Assembly: GCA_934085675.1 (NCBI GenBank)
Contig: CAKOHH010000003.1
Location: 55,631 to 119,630, forward strand
Origin: an uncultured Bacilli bacterium
GTDB taxonomy: Bacteria; Bacillota_I; Bacilli_A; RF39; UBA660
Direction: 5' to 3'
DNA length: 64,000 nucleotides
Numbering within the stretch: position 1 is the stretch's first letter; the number at the start of each line of letters is the position of its first letter. Both the position numbers and the translations under genes were made by a program. This document shows, piece after piece, positions 52,926-60,949 of the stretch. The notes below the pieces were generated by a model, which searched no databases, had not been told where the DNA came from, and was given only the letters and a program-made list of their open reading frames with translations.

Positions 52926-53180
52926 TTGAAAAGAATAAATATAAATGCCTATCAAAAAAGTATGGGAGAACTTATTGATTTGTCTGGTATCGTAGACTAC
53001 AGTATTTCTCATCATCCAGATGCAATAAATATTCCATATCAAAGATTAATGCTTTATTATGATCATTATTTAGATAAGAATAAATCTTACTATTTAACTT
53101 GTCATAAAGGTATTCATAGTGCAAAGGCTGTAACTTTATTAGAGTATTTAGGATATGATGTTACCCAGGCAGTCACATAA
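52926..53180 (+). CDS. Rhodanese-like domain protein
   Basis: 84 aa single-domain rhodanese: HHPDAINIPYQRLM near 29-42 and the active-site loop YLTCHKGIHSAKAV with the catalytic Cys. Transfers sulfane sulfur or acts as sulfide carrier. The TTG start at 52926 (MKRININAYQ) fits the AGGTGAGGGG ribosome site; GTG 52917 lies inside it. TATAAT at 52909. Confidence 0.85.
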   Translation: MKRININAYQKSMGELIDLSGIVDYSISHHPDAINIPYQRLMLYYDHYLDKNKSYYLTCHKGIHSAKAVTLLEYLGYDVTQAVT

Positions 53181-53195
53181 TATAAACTAATACAT

Positions 53196-53230
53196 AAAAA
53201 ACTAGGATTTGTTAAAAATTCTAGTTTTTT
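53196..53230 (+). terminator. Terminator after rhodanese gene
   Basis: AAAACTAG..ATTT / AAAT..CTAGTTTT stem with a T-run. Confidence 0.75.
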
Positions 53231-53291
53231 TATAAATAGAAAAAATGTTCGTTTTTTGTTATAATGTATTCATAAAGAAAGTTGGGATAAT

Positions 53292-54374
53292 ATGGATATC
53301 ATTCTTTTAGTTTTACTTGTGATTTTAGTAGTATTGGTTTTATTTTTAATCATTAAAGTTTCCCAAAATAAACATAATGACACTGTTATTACGGAAAGAC
53401 TTGCCAAGTTTGAAACAAACATGGTTAAAGAAATTGGCGACTTTAAGTATGATTTTTCTAATAGTTTAAAAGAAGACTTTAATCTTTTGAATGAACGAGT
53501 AGAAAGAAGATTGTTTGATATTAACGAAAAAGTAAATGAAAGAATAGATGAAAATTTTGAAAAAACAAATAAAACTTTTTCGAACGTTTTAGAACGTCTT
53601 TCTAAGATAGATGAAGCTCAAAAAAAGATTGATTCCTTATCGAGTGAAATTGTGTCTTTACAAAGTGTTTTAACAGATAAAAAAACAAGAGGTATTTTTG
53701 GTGAAGTAAATTTAAATTATATTTTAGCTAATGTTTTTGGCGAAAATAACAAACAAGTTTATGAACTGCAAAAACATTTATCTAATGGCTTTATCGCTGA
53801 TGCAGTAATATATGCTCCTAAGCCCCTTGGTATGATGTGTATTGATTCTAAGTTTCCTTTAGAAAACTACGAGAGAATGATTGATAAGAATTTATCAAGA
53901 GAAGAACGAGAATATCGAACCAAACTGTTTAAAACTGATGTAAAAAAACATATTGAAGCAATTCATAGCAAGTACATCATCGCGGGTGAAACGGCTAGTC
54001 AAGCAATTTTATTTTTACCTGCGGAAGCTATTTTTGCTGAGTTAAATGCTTATCATCCTGATTTATTAAAAGAAGCTTATCAAAAAAGAGTGTGGATAAC
54101 TTCACCTACCACTCTTATGAGTACATTAACGACAATTGCTATGATTATTAAAAATATGGAGCGAGATAAATACGCTAAAATTATTCAAATGGAATTAAAT
54201 AAATTAGCCGTAGAATTTTCAAGGTATAAAGAAAGATGGGACAAACTATCAAGAAGCATTGATACGGTGAGCAAAGATGTCAAAGACATTCATAGTACTA
54301 CTGAGAAAATTACCAAACGTTTTGACTCTATTAATAAAGTTGATTTAGAAGCATTAAAAACGGATGAAAAATAA
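53292..54374 (+). CDS. rmuC: DNA recombination protein RmuC
   Basis: 360 aa. N-terminal membrane helix (residues ~3-23), coiled coil (~40-125), then the RmuC nuclease-like domain: RGIFGEVNLNYILANVFGE, ADAVIYAPKPLGMMCIDSKF, LPAEAIFAELNAYHPDLL, VWITSPTTLMSTLTTIAMI. Limits inverted-repeat recombination. Single gene. Confidence 0.95.
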   Translation: MDIILLVLLVILVVLVLFLIIKVSQNKHNDTVITERLAKFETNMVKEIGDFKYDFSNSLKEDFNLLNERVERRLFDINEKVNERIDENFEKTNKTFSNVLERLSKIDEAQKKIDSLSSEIVSLQSVLTDKKTRGIFGEVNLNYILANVFGENNKQVYELQKHLSNGFIADAVIYAPKPLGMMCIDSKFPLENYERMIDKNLSREEREYRTKLFKTDVKKHIEAIHSKYIIAGETASQAILFLPAEAIFAELNAYHPDLLKEAYQKRVWITSPTTLMSTLTTIAMIIKNMERDKYAKIIQMELNKLAVEFSRYKERWDKLSRSIDTVSKDVKDIHSTTEKITKRFDSINKVDLEALKTDEK

Positions 54375-54413
54375 AGAGTTTACGAAAGAAGATATTTTGT
54401 AAATTCTTTTTTT
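54373..54413 (+). terminator. Terminator after rmuC
   Basis: AAAGAGTTTAC / GTAAATTCTTT with one G-T pair, 15-base loop, T-run; overlaps the stop codon. Confidence 0.65.
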
Positions 54414-54433
54414 GACAGGTTTTGTCGAATGGC

Positions 54434-54461
54434 TTGCAAGAACTTTATTTTTGAATAGAAT
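54434..54461 (+). promoter_or_regulatory. Promoter and palindrome before PDDEXK gene
   Basis: TTGCAA, 16-base spacer, TAGAAT. A perfect 14-bp palindrome CTTTTGTACAAAAG (54470-54483) lies at the expected transcript start and could be an operator. Confidence 0.5.
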
Positions 54462-54508
54462 AAGGGCTACTTTTGTACAAAAGAACATTTTTAAAGAGAG
54501 GACGAATT

Positions 54509-55375
54509 ATGAAAACGAAAGAAAAAATAAAATTTCCCTTACTTAAAGATAAAGTAGCCAAAAAGTTATTTACAGAAAAACAGGTAGGTTTAGAATACTT
54601 AAGAAAAATCATCAGTTTAGCCATAGGTATTCCTATGGATATGATTGATAAAGATATTAAACTAATCCATCCAAGTATTGGAATAAATAAAAACATTGTA
54701 AATTCAGAGGCTGATGTTGTTTTAGAAAATGGTGAGTTTTATGTTAATCTAGAAATCAACTATTATAATAATGAAACGAGTGATATAAAAAATGGTTTGT
54801 ATTTATGTCATTTACTTTTAAGACAAGTAAAAAAAGCCAAAGAATATGAAAATCTAAAGAAAGTTTATCAAATTAACTTAAATAGTTATGATGCGTTAGG
54901 AAAAGAAGAATTTATTTATCATAGTAAATTATATGAAAAGAAATATCATATTGAAAGAAGTGATTTTATTGAAATCATTGATATCAATCTAGAAAAGTTA
55001 AGACAAATCGATTATAATACTCTTGTAAAGAGCGATGATATGACATTAGAAAAAGCCTTATATCTATTCGTATGTGATGACATAGAAAAGTTAAATGCTA
55101 TTTATGAGGGTGATAAATTAATGAAAAAGTTAATGAAAGAAAATGAAGATTTATTAAAAAACTTTGATGAAATGCTTTATTATGATCGAGATAAAATGTT
55201 TGAGAATGCTTGCTATGATAAAGGCTATAGCAAAGGTGAATCTATTGGCTATAGCAAAGGCAAAAAAGAAGCATATGAGAATATAGCAAAAGAAATGTTA
55301 AATAAAGGAATGAAACTTAAGGATATCATAGATATTACAGGTTTAACAGAGAAAGAAATAAAAGAAATTGCTTAA
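54509..55375 (+). CDS. PD-(D/E)XK nuclease-family transposase protein (Rpn-like)
   Basis: 288 aa. Start FPLLKDKVAKKLFTEKQVG is typical of the PDDEXK transposase family. The nuclease core shows SEADVVLENGEFYVNLEINY near 65-85, so the usual E-x-K/Q is E-x-N. The C-terminus has a repeated YSKGESIGYSKGKKEA stretch and LNKGMKLKDIIDITGLTEKE, the small HTH-like end of this family. No inverted repeats or target duplication are visible. ATG 54509 has GAGAGGA upstream. Confidence 0.85.
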   Translation: MKTKEKIKFPLLKDKVAKKLFTEKQVGLEYLRKIISLAIGIPMDMIDKDIKLIHPSIGINKNIVNSEADVVLENGEFYVNLEINYYNNETSDIKNGLYLCHLLLRQVKKAKEYENLKKVYQINLNSYDALGKEEFIYHSKLYEKKYHIERSDFIEIIDINLEKLRQIDYNTLVKSDDMTLEKALYLFVCDDIEKLNAIYEGDKLMKKLMKENEDLLKNFDEMLYYDRDKMFENACYDKGYSKGESIGYSKGKKEAYENIAKEMLNKGMKLKDIIDITGLTEKEIKEIA

Positions 55376-55388
55376 TGCAGAATATGCC

Positions 55389-55424
55389 AAAAAAATGACT
55401 CAGAAATTTTTCTGAGTCATTTTT
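55389..55424. terminator. Bidirectional terminator
   Basis: Perfect 14-bp stem AAAAATGACTCAGA / TCTGAGTCATTTTT between convergent genes. Confidence 0.88.
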
Positions 55425-56235
55425 AACGAAAGTAAAATAGAACAAAAATACCTAAGCACAAACAATAAATTGAAAATTTCCATAGGCTACCTTTTTGGAC
55501 CATATTAGATAGAATACGATAAGAAAAGAATGTAACAACACCAGCACAAATCATACCCACTAAATAATAAGACCATAAAGAAGCAATGGTACTGTCACCA
55601 ATCATATCTAAAACGCCTAATCCCATGGAAGCAACTGATACAGGAAAGTATAACATAAAAGTATATTTTAAAGAACTTTTACGTGATAAGCCACATAATA
55701 GGCAACCTACCAATACAGTGCCACTTCTACTAATACCTGGAAGTAAGGCTACCATTTGCATAAGACCAATGATAATCGCATCCTTGTAAGTGATATCATA
55801 ATCTTCTTTTTTTCCTTTACTATTCTTAACTAAGAAAAGCATTAAAGAAGTAATAAGAAAGGCGATACCTAAAAAAGTCATGTTACCAGATAACGTGTCA
55901 ATTTTATCTTTAAACAATATACCAACAAGTCCTACAGGAACACTTCCTAAAATAATTAAAAGACAATATTTAAAATCTTTTTTATATTCATTTCTTTTCT
56001 TTTTATTGAAAATAAAACCAAAGAACGCTGTTACAAGACGAACAATGTCTTTCCAAAAAATGAGCAAAATAGCAAGAAAAGAGCCAAAATTTACAACAAT
56101 TTCAAAATTAACATCAGTAAGCATATTTGTATTAAATAAGTTTTTAAATAATACTAAATGACCACTGGAAGAAATAGGTAAAGGTTCGGTTAATCCTTGT
56201 AAAATACCCAGTAAAATATATTTAATCCACTCCAT
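55423..56235 (-). CDS. uppP: Undecaprenyl-diphosphate phosphatase
   Basis: 270 aa. Recycles the lipid carrier for wall synthesis; overexpression gives bacitracin resistance. About eight helices; active-site loops GILQGLTEPLPISSSGHLVL near 12-31 and LLPGISRSGTVLVGCLLCGL near 165-184 are complete. A Pro replaces the usual Phe in the TEFLPISS motif. Confidence 0.95.
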   Translation of the reverse strand: MEWIKYILLGILQGLTEPLPISSSGHLVLFKNLFNTNMLTDVNFEIVVNFGSFLAILLIFWKDIVRLVTAFFGFIFNKKKRNEYKKDFKYCLLIILGSVPVGLVGILFKDKIDTLSGNMTFLGIAFLITSLMLFLVKNSKGKKEDYDITYKDAIIIGLMQMVALLPGISRSGTVLVGCLLCGLSRKSSLKYTFMLYFPVSVASMGLGVLDMIGDSTIASLWSYYLVGMICAGVVTFFSYRILSNMVQKGSLWKFSIYCLCLGIFVLFYFR

Positions 56236-56308
56236 AAAATCACCTTACAACATTATATACTAATTTTTTTAATAAAGAAATAAAATATTAAAAAAAGGGG
56301 ATGATTAT

Positions 56309-56506
56309 GTGCGTTTTATCTTTCTATTATTGGGAATTTTATTTTGCTCTATCTTTTTATTTTTTACACTTCTTTACATAAATCTTTTCTTTTTTGGGTA
56401 TACTTTATTAGAATTTGTTTATTTTATTATTAAGAGAGGAATATTGATTTATTTAATTATCGGCGTTGGTTTAATTGTTTGGTTTAGAAAAGAAAGGAAG
56501 AAATGA
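56309..56506 (+). CDS. Small two-helix membrane protein
   Basis: 65 aa, almost wholly hydrophobic with two helices and a WFRKERKK cytoplasmic end. GTG 56309 has AAAGGGG 7-8 bases upstream. One base separates it from the next gene, so they form an operon. Function unknown. Confidence 0.6.
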   Translation: MRFIFLLLGILFCSIFLFFTLLYINLFFFGYTLLEFVYFIIKRGILIYLIIGVGLIVWFRKERKK

Positions 56507-56507
56507 T

Positions 56508-57140
56508 ATGCCATACTATTATGATTTATTAGTTGATTTAGATGATGAACTATGGGAATACTATGAATGGGAAAAAAATGATAATTTACTATTATTTAAA
56601 AAAGTACCTTTTGTAAGAGTAAATGAACTTATTATGAAAGATTTTCTAGAATATCAAATCTCATTAGATAATGAGTGGGTTAAGCCTTATATTAATAAAG
56701 CTATTTTAAAAAATAATAAGAAAATGACAGGAGTTTTATTTGCAAGTTTAAAAGAAGCTATCTTTTTTGAATTTGATGAAACCGGAAAAGTTTTAGGAAA
56801 AAGCAAGGTTTTAATTGAAGATTGGAACAATATTTATGAGCTCGTTGGCGAAAGAAAAAATGAATCCGTTTTGTATGAAAAATCTGATAAAATAGCGCCT
56901 CGTTTAGAATTTCGTAGGGCCCTTAAAGATAAACATTTTTTAGAAATAGAAATTAATTCTCTTGTGGAAAAACAAGATAAAAGTAAATGTGCTTATATTT
57001 ATTTTGAATTTTTTGGGAAAAACAAGGATGATTTTAAGGAAATGATAAAGGAACTTAAAGAAGAAATTCAAAGACCATATACCTTAAAGATGCATGAAGT
57101 AGTAAAACTTATTAAAATGACATATAAGGAATGTTTATGA
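56508..57140 (+). CDS. DUF3603-family protein
   Basis: 210 aa. PYYYDLLVDLDDELWEYYEW, LLLFKKVPFVRVNEL and FEFDETGKVLGKSKVLIEDW follow the DUF3603 pattern of Firmicutes (cytoplasmic, unknown role). AAGGAAG before ATG 56508. Overlaps the start of the next lipoprotein gene by 4 bases (57137-57140). Confidence 0.78.
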   Translation: MPYYYDLLVDLDDELWEYYEWEKNDNLLLFKKVPFVRVNELIMKDFLEYQISLDNEWVKPYINKAILKNNKKMTGVLFASLKEAIFFEFDETGKVLGKSKVLIEDWNNIYELVGERKNESVLYEKSDKIAPRLEFRRALKDKHFLEIEINSLVEKQDKSKCAYIYFEFFGKNKDDFKEMIKELKEEIQRPYTLKMHEVVKLIKMTYKECL

Positions 57141-57628
57141 AAATTTATCTTCTTTTTTTCATTTTTCTTCTTTCAGGATGTGTTTCTAATAATGCAAAAA
57201 CACCTGTTAAAGAGTATTTAAATGCCTATCAAAACCATAGTAATAAAGTAACCGTTTCCTTAAATGAACTTATTAAAAATGAAAATTTAACTAAAGAACA
57301 GCAAGATATTTACGAACTTATCATGAAAAAACAATATGTTGATTTAACGTACCATATTGATAATGTTACTTATGATGGAAATAAAGCAGTCGTAAGGTCG
57401 ACCATTGAAGTATATGATTATAATCACTCAAAAGAAGAAGCTTTAAAAGAGTATGAAAATAACCCTGGGTTGAATTATAAAGATTTACAATTAACTTATA
57501 TGAAAAGAGAAAATAAAAGAATAAAATATACTCTCAATTTTTCTGTTTACTTAGATAATGATAAATGGGTAATAGAAAATCCTGATTACGTCACTTTACA
57601 AAAAATCCATGGTGTCTTTAATGGTTAA
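57137..57628 (+). CDS. Lipoprotein, unknown
   Basis: 163 aa. Lipobox LLSGC at ~12-16; mature part is a small NTF2/DUF-like alpha+beta domain (VKEYLNAYQNHSN, VDLTYHIDNVTYDGNKAVVR, YTLNFSVYLDNDKWVIENPD) of the kind seen in many Firmicutes lipoproteins. ATG 57137 has AAGGA 6 bases before; ATG 57131 abuts it. Confidence 0.82.
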   Translation: MKIYLLFFIFLLSGCVSNNAKTPVKEYLNAYQNHSNKVTVSLNELIKNENLTKEQQDIYELIMKKQYVDLTYHIDNVTYDGNKAVVRSTIEVYDYNHSKEEALKEYENNPGLNYKDLQLTYMKRENKRIKYTLNFSVYLDNDKWVIENPDYVTLQKIHGVFNG

Positions 57629-57637
57629 GATGATTTG

Positions 57638-57661
57638 AATGACTAAAAAAGTCATTTTTTT
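57638..57661 (+). terminator. Terminator
   Basis: AATGACT / AGTCATT, 5-base A loop, T-run. Confidence 0.8.
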
Positions 57662-57669
57662 CATACAAT
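57662..57669 (+). promoter_or_regulatory. Sigma-E -10 element before dacB
   Basis: CATACAAT matches the sigma-E -10 CATACAnT exactly. The -35 position falls in the preceding terminator (GACTAAA) and does not match kmATATT. The B. subtilis dacB-spmA-spmB operon is sigma-E driven. Confidence 0.45.
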
Positions 57670-57687
57670 GAATTAAGGTGACTAGGT

Positions 57688-58758
57688 ATGAAAATAATCT
57701 ATTTTTTACTTATGCTTTTTTTGTTTTTGTATCCTATAAAAACATATGCTATATCTGCCGAAAGTTATGTTGTTATGGATTACGATTCAAAAAGAGTTCT
57801 TTTAGCAAAAGCCTCTGAAAAAGAAAAATTAATTGCTAGTACTACCAAAATTATGACTTGCATACTTGCCTTAGAAAATGGTGATTTAGAAAGTGAAAGA
57901 ACTGTTGGAGAAGAAGTTTTAAGTGCTTTTGGTAGTGCTATTTACTTACAAATAGGGGAAAAAATGAAATTAAAAGATTTACTTTATGGGCTAATGCTTC
58001 GTAGTGGTAATGACGCGGCCATTGAAATTTCTTATCATATTGCTGGCAATATGAACAATTTTGTTAATTTAATGAATGCTAAAGCCTTAGAAATAGGGAT
58101 GAATCATACTCATTTTATTAATCCTCATGGTCTTGAAAATGATAAAGGTGATGGTAATACTTCTACAGCGTATGATATGGCTCTTTTAATGCAGTATGCC
58201 TTAAAAAATGAAACATTTAAAGAAATTATTCATACTAAAAATTACAAAACAAATACATTGGATAAGGTTTATGTTTGGCAAAATAAAAATAAACTTTTAT
58301 CGACATATGAATATCAAATAGGAGGTAAAACAGGTTTTACTAAAAAAGCTAAAAGAACACTTGTTACGGCTTCTATGAAAGATAATAAAACGTGTATAGT
58401 GGTTACTTTAAATGACGGTAATGATTTTGCTGATCATAAAAATGCTTGCGAAGAAGTTTTTGATAATTATGAACGAGTGCTTTTACTAGATAAAGATACG
58501 TTTATTGTTGATGAAGATAATCCTACTAAATATTATATTAACGAAAACTTATATGCTCTTTTAAAACCAGAAGAAAAAGAAAAGGTCAAAATTAACTTAA
58601 ATGTTGATAACACTAGTAAAGAGAAAATTGTTGGTAAAGCATTCGTTTATTTAGATGATTTTCTACTTGGTGAAACAGATATTTTTCTAAACAATGATGA
58701 AAACAAGCATAAAGAAAATTTCTTTGTAAGATTTTGGAGGTGGCTAACGAATTGGTAA
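57688..58758 (+). CDS. dacB: Spore-cortex D-alanyl-D-alanine carboxypeptidase
   Basis: 356 aa. Signal peptide (~1-22), then a peptidase S11 fold: STTKIMTC near 51 (SxxK nucleophile), SGN near 111, KTGFTKKA near 216. C-terminal beta domain and an amphipathic FFVRFWRWLTNW anchor. Trims stem peptides and so controls cortex cross-linking. spmA and spmB follow with overlapping reading frames, fixing the identity as DacB rather than DacA/DacF. Confidence 0.92.
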   Translation: MKIIYFLLMLFLFLYPIKTYAISAESYVVMDYDSKRVLLAKASEKEKLIASTTKIMTCILALENGDLESERTVGEEVLSAFGSAIYLQIGEKMKLKDLLYGLMLRSGNDAAIEISYHIAGNMNNFVNLMNAKALEIGMNHTHFINPHGLENDKGDGNTSTAYDMALLMQYALKNETFKEIIHTKNYKTNTLDKVYVWQNKNKLLSTYEYQIGGKTGFTKKAKRTLVTASMKDNKTCIVVTLNDGNDFADHKNACEEVFDNYERVLLLDKDTFIVDEDNPTKYYINENLYALLKPEEKEKVKINLNVDNTSKEKIVGKAFVYLDDFLLGETDIFLNNDENKHKENFFVRFWRWLTNW

Positions 58759-59339
58759 CATATATTTTTGTCTTTTTTATCGCAGTAGGTGCTTTATTTT
58801 CTATCGTTACAGGCAATATTGAAAGTCTTAATAGTCAAATTTTAAAAGGAGGATTAGATGGCATAAATCTACTTTTAGATATGATGCCATTGCTAGTTTT
58901 ATGGACGGGGATTATGCAAATCGCGGAAGATTCGGGGATTTTGGAAAAGTTTTCGCATTTAGTTTGTCCTTTACTTTCTAAATTATTTCCTTCCTTACCA
59001 AAAAATCATAAAGCCTTATCTTATATAGCCAGTAATATCGCTGCAAATGCTTTAGGACTTGGGAGTGCAGCCACACCATTTGGGTTAAAAGCAATGGAGT
59101 GTATGCAAGAAGATAACAAAAAGAAAGACACCGCGACAGAAGCAATGATAACTTTCTTAGTTTTAAATACAGGGGGAGTTACTTTAGTACCGACTACCGT
59201 TATTGCCTTAAGAGCAATGTATAAAAGTGCTAATCCCTCAGAAATCATTTTGACGAGTATTTTGGCAACACTTTGCTCTAATATTTCGGGGCTTATTTAT
59301 GACTATATAAAAAGGAGAAAAAATGCATCAAATATCTAA
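58752..59339 (+). CDS. spmA: Spore maturation protein A
   Basis: 195 aa, nucleoside-recognition-type membrane protein: DGINLLLDMMPLLVLWTGIM, SYIASNIAANALGLGSAATPFGLKAM, ITFLVLNTGGVTLVPTTVIA. Needed for spore core dehydration. The TTG start at 58752 is inferred from the GGAGGTGG ribosome site inside the dacB end; it overlaps dacB by 7 bases. Confidence 0.93.
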   Translation: MVTYIFVFFIAVGALFSIVTGNIESLNSQILKGGLDGINLLLDMMPLLVLWTGIMQIAEDSGILEKFSHLVCPLLSKLFPSLPKNHKALSYIASNIAANALGLGSAATPFGLKAMECMQEDNKKKDTATEAMITFLVLNTGGVTLVPTTVIALRAMYKSANPSEIILTSILATLCSNISGLIYDYIKRRKNASNI

Positions 59340-59844
59340 TTATATTGTTCCTCTTTTTGTTTTAAGTATTATTTTATATGCCTTTAAAAGAAAGGTAAAT
59401 GTTTATGAATCATTTTTAAAAGGAGCAAAAGAGGGACTTATTACAACCTTTAATATTGCTCCTGCGGTTATTGCTATGGTCTTTGCCACTAATTTATTTT
59501 TAAATTCGCATTTTTTAGAGTTTGTTTTCTCTTATTTTACGCCCTTTTTAAATAAAATAGGGTTACCCATTCAAGTGTTACCAATGGCTTTAGTAAGACC
59601 TATTTCAGGGACAGCATCTTTAGCCATTATGACCAACATTTTTGAACTTTATGGTCCTGATTCTTTTGTAGGAAGATTAGCCTCTAATTTACAAGGATGT
59701 ACTGATACGACGATTTATGTCTTAGCTCTTTACTTTGGTTCGGTTAAAATTACTAAAACAAAGCATGCTTTAAGTGCTGGATTATTTGCCGATGCCGTAG
59801 GCGTTATCATGGCTTTTTTGATTACATCTTTCTTTTTTTCGTAA
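59323..59844 (+). CDS. spmB: Spore maturation protein B
   Basis: 173 aa. ESFLKGAKEGLITTFNIAPA, VLPMALVRPISGTASLAIMT, NLQGCTDTTIYVLALYFGSV and SAGLFADAVG are typical. Acts with SpmA. Overlaps spmA by 17 bases; AAAGGAG in front of the ATG. Confidence 0.95.
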   Translation: MHQISNYIVPLFVLSIILYAFKRKVNVYESFLKGAKEGLITTFNIAPAVIAMVFATNLFLNSHFLEFVFSYFTPFLNKIGLPIQVLPMALVRPISGTASLAIMTNIFELYGPDSFVGRLASNLQGCTDTTIYVLALYFGSVKITKTKHALSAGLFADAVGVIMAFLITSFFFS

Positions 59845-59928
59845 AAAATTCAAAATTTTTAAAGCCTTTATTTATCGATGATTATAGCCTAAAAAAGTAC
59901 ATATGTACGATATAAACTGTTAAAAAAT

Positions 59929-59958
59929 TTGACAAATAGGAATAAGCTATTGTATAAT
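59929..59958 (+). promoter_or_regulatory. Sigma-A promoter of glucosaminidase-like gene
   Basis: TTGACA, 18-base spacer, TATAAT, 38 bases before the ATG. A perfect 12-bp palindrome GTACATATGTAC (59897-59908) lies upstream and may bind a regulator. Confidence 0.8.
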
Positions 59959-59995
59959 GAATTCACTTTCTGGAAAGAAGAAGGATGGTTTAGAA

Positions 59996-60670
59996 ATGAA
60001 AAAATTACCCTCGGTGAAAGCCGTTTTACTTGCAATCACCGTAATATGTAGTATTGAAATTTTTACAAATCTAATAGAAGGAATTACAATTATTTCATTA
60101 GACAGTGCTTATACAACAGCTTCTAATGCGGTAATTGAATCTGTAATGTTAAAAAATCAAACAAAGAAATTACAAGAAAAAGAATTAAAATTTGACGAAA
60201 AAGAATTAAAACAAGAGATAGAAATTATAAGTTTAAAAACTTCTACTCCTGCGATTGTATATGAGGGAATGACTTTGGATGAGTTAGCCCTAAAGTTAAA
60301 TAATAGTTTAAGTAGTGATTTAAGTGGATATGGTATGAGTTTTGCCAAATATTCCACTCAATATGGTGTAGACCCTTATTTAGCCTTAGCTATAACTTTA
60401 CTAGAAACTGGTTGTAAATGGGGATGTAGTTCCTTAGTTAAACAATGTAATAATGTAGGTGGTATGAAAGGGTCAGGAAGTTGCCTTGGTAGTTCTTATG
60501 CTACTTTTGCTTCTTTAGACGCTGGTATTGAAGCCATGATTAAAAACCTTTCTTACAACTATATTCAAAAAGGCTTAGTAACTCCAGAACAAATTAATAG
60601 AAAATATGCAACGAGTAGTACTTGGGCTTATAAGGTAAATAATTATATAAGTGCCATTAGAAATGCATAA
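59996..60670 (+). CDS. Glucosaminidase-domain peptidoglycan hydrolase
   Basis: 224 aa. N-terminal signal/anchor helix (~8-33), a helical spacer (~50-80), and a glucosaminidase (FlgJ/LytG-type) lysozyme fold: YSTQYGVDPYLALAITLLETGC with the catalytic Glu near 139, CNNVGGMKG, YATFASLDAGIEAMIKNLSY. Three extra Cys near the active site (GCKWGCSS, SGSCLG) suggest disulfides. Cuts wall glycan outside the cell. Confidence 0.85.
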   Translation: MKKLPSVKAVLLAITVICSIEIFTNLIEGITIISLDSAYTTASNAVIESVMLKNQTKKLQEKELKFDEKELKQEIEIISLKTSTPAIVYEGMTLDELALKLNNSLSSDLSGYGMSFAKYSTQYGVDPYLALAITLLETGCKWGCSSLVKQCNNVGGMKGSGSCLGSSYATFASLDAGIEAMIKNLSYNYIQKGLVTPEQINRKYATSSTWAYKVNNYISAIRNA

Positions 60671-60709
60671 AAAGGTTGGGTAGCAATATCAATGCCATTA
60701 ACTTAAGAG

Positions 60710-60737
60710 AACACGATTTATGAAAATTGTGTTTTTT
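60710..60737 (+). terminator. Terminator
   Basis: AACACGATTT / AAATTGTGTT (one G-T), 4-base loop, T-run. Confidence 0.8.
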
Positions 60738-60793
60738 TGACATCAGAGAAACAGTCTTTCTGAGTAAACACCATAAAGGGTTACAGGAGACGT

Positions 60794-60857
60794 ATGAATA
60801 GATCTCAGTCAAAAATATTTCAATGATATTGTAGCACTAGAGTATCTCAACCAATAA
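60794..60857 (+). pseudogene. Frameshifted small-ORF remnant or leader
   Basis: AGGAGACGT precedes ATG 60794, which runs only ten codons. Shifting the frame at 60801 gives a protein-like stretch, DLSQKYFNDIVALEYLNQ-stop, so this looks like the broken start of a small gene from a mobile element. Two small inverted repeats follow (GTTAGTT/AACTAAC near 60865; GTAAGT/ACTTAC near 60902). Confidence 0.3.
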
Positions 60858-60949
60858 ATAAATTTTGTTAGTTAAAAACTAACTAGAAAGAATAATAAAT
60901 TGTAAGTAAAAAACACTTACAAAATATATTATACGAGGGAGTCGTTAAT

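Noticed and set aside
54434..55500. Intact insertion sequence around the PDDEXK gene
   Set aside because: No terminal inverted repeats or target duplication could be seen on either side.
60157..60357. Antisense frame within the glucosaminidase-like gene
   Set aside because: Shadow of the helical spacer; low complexity and unsupported.
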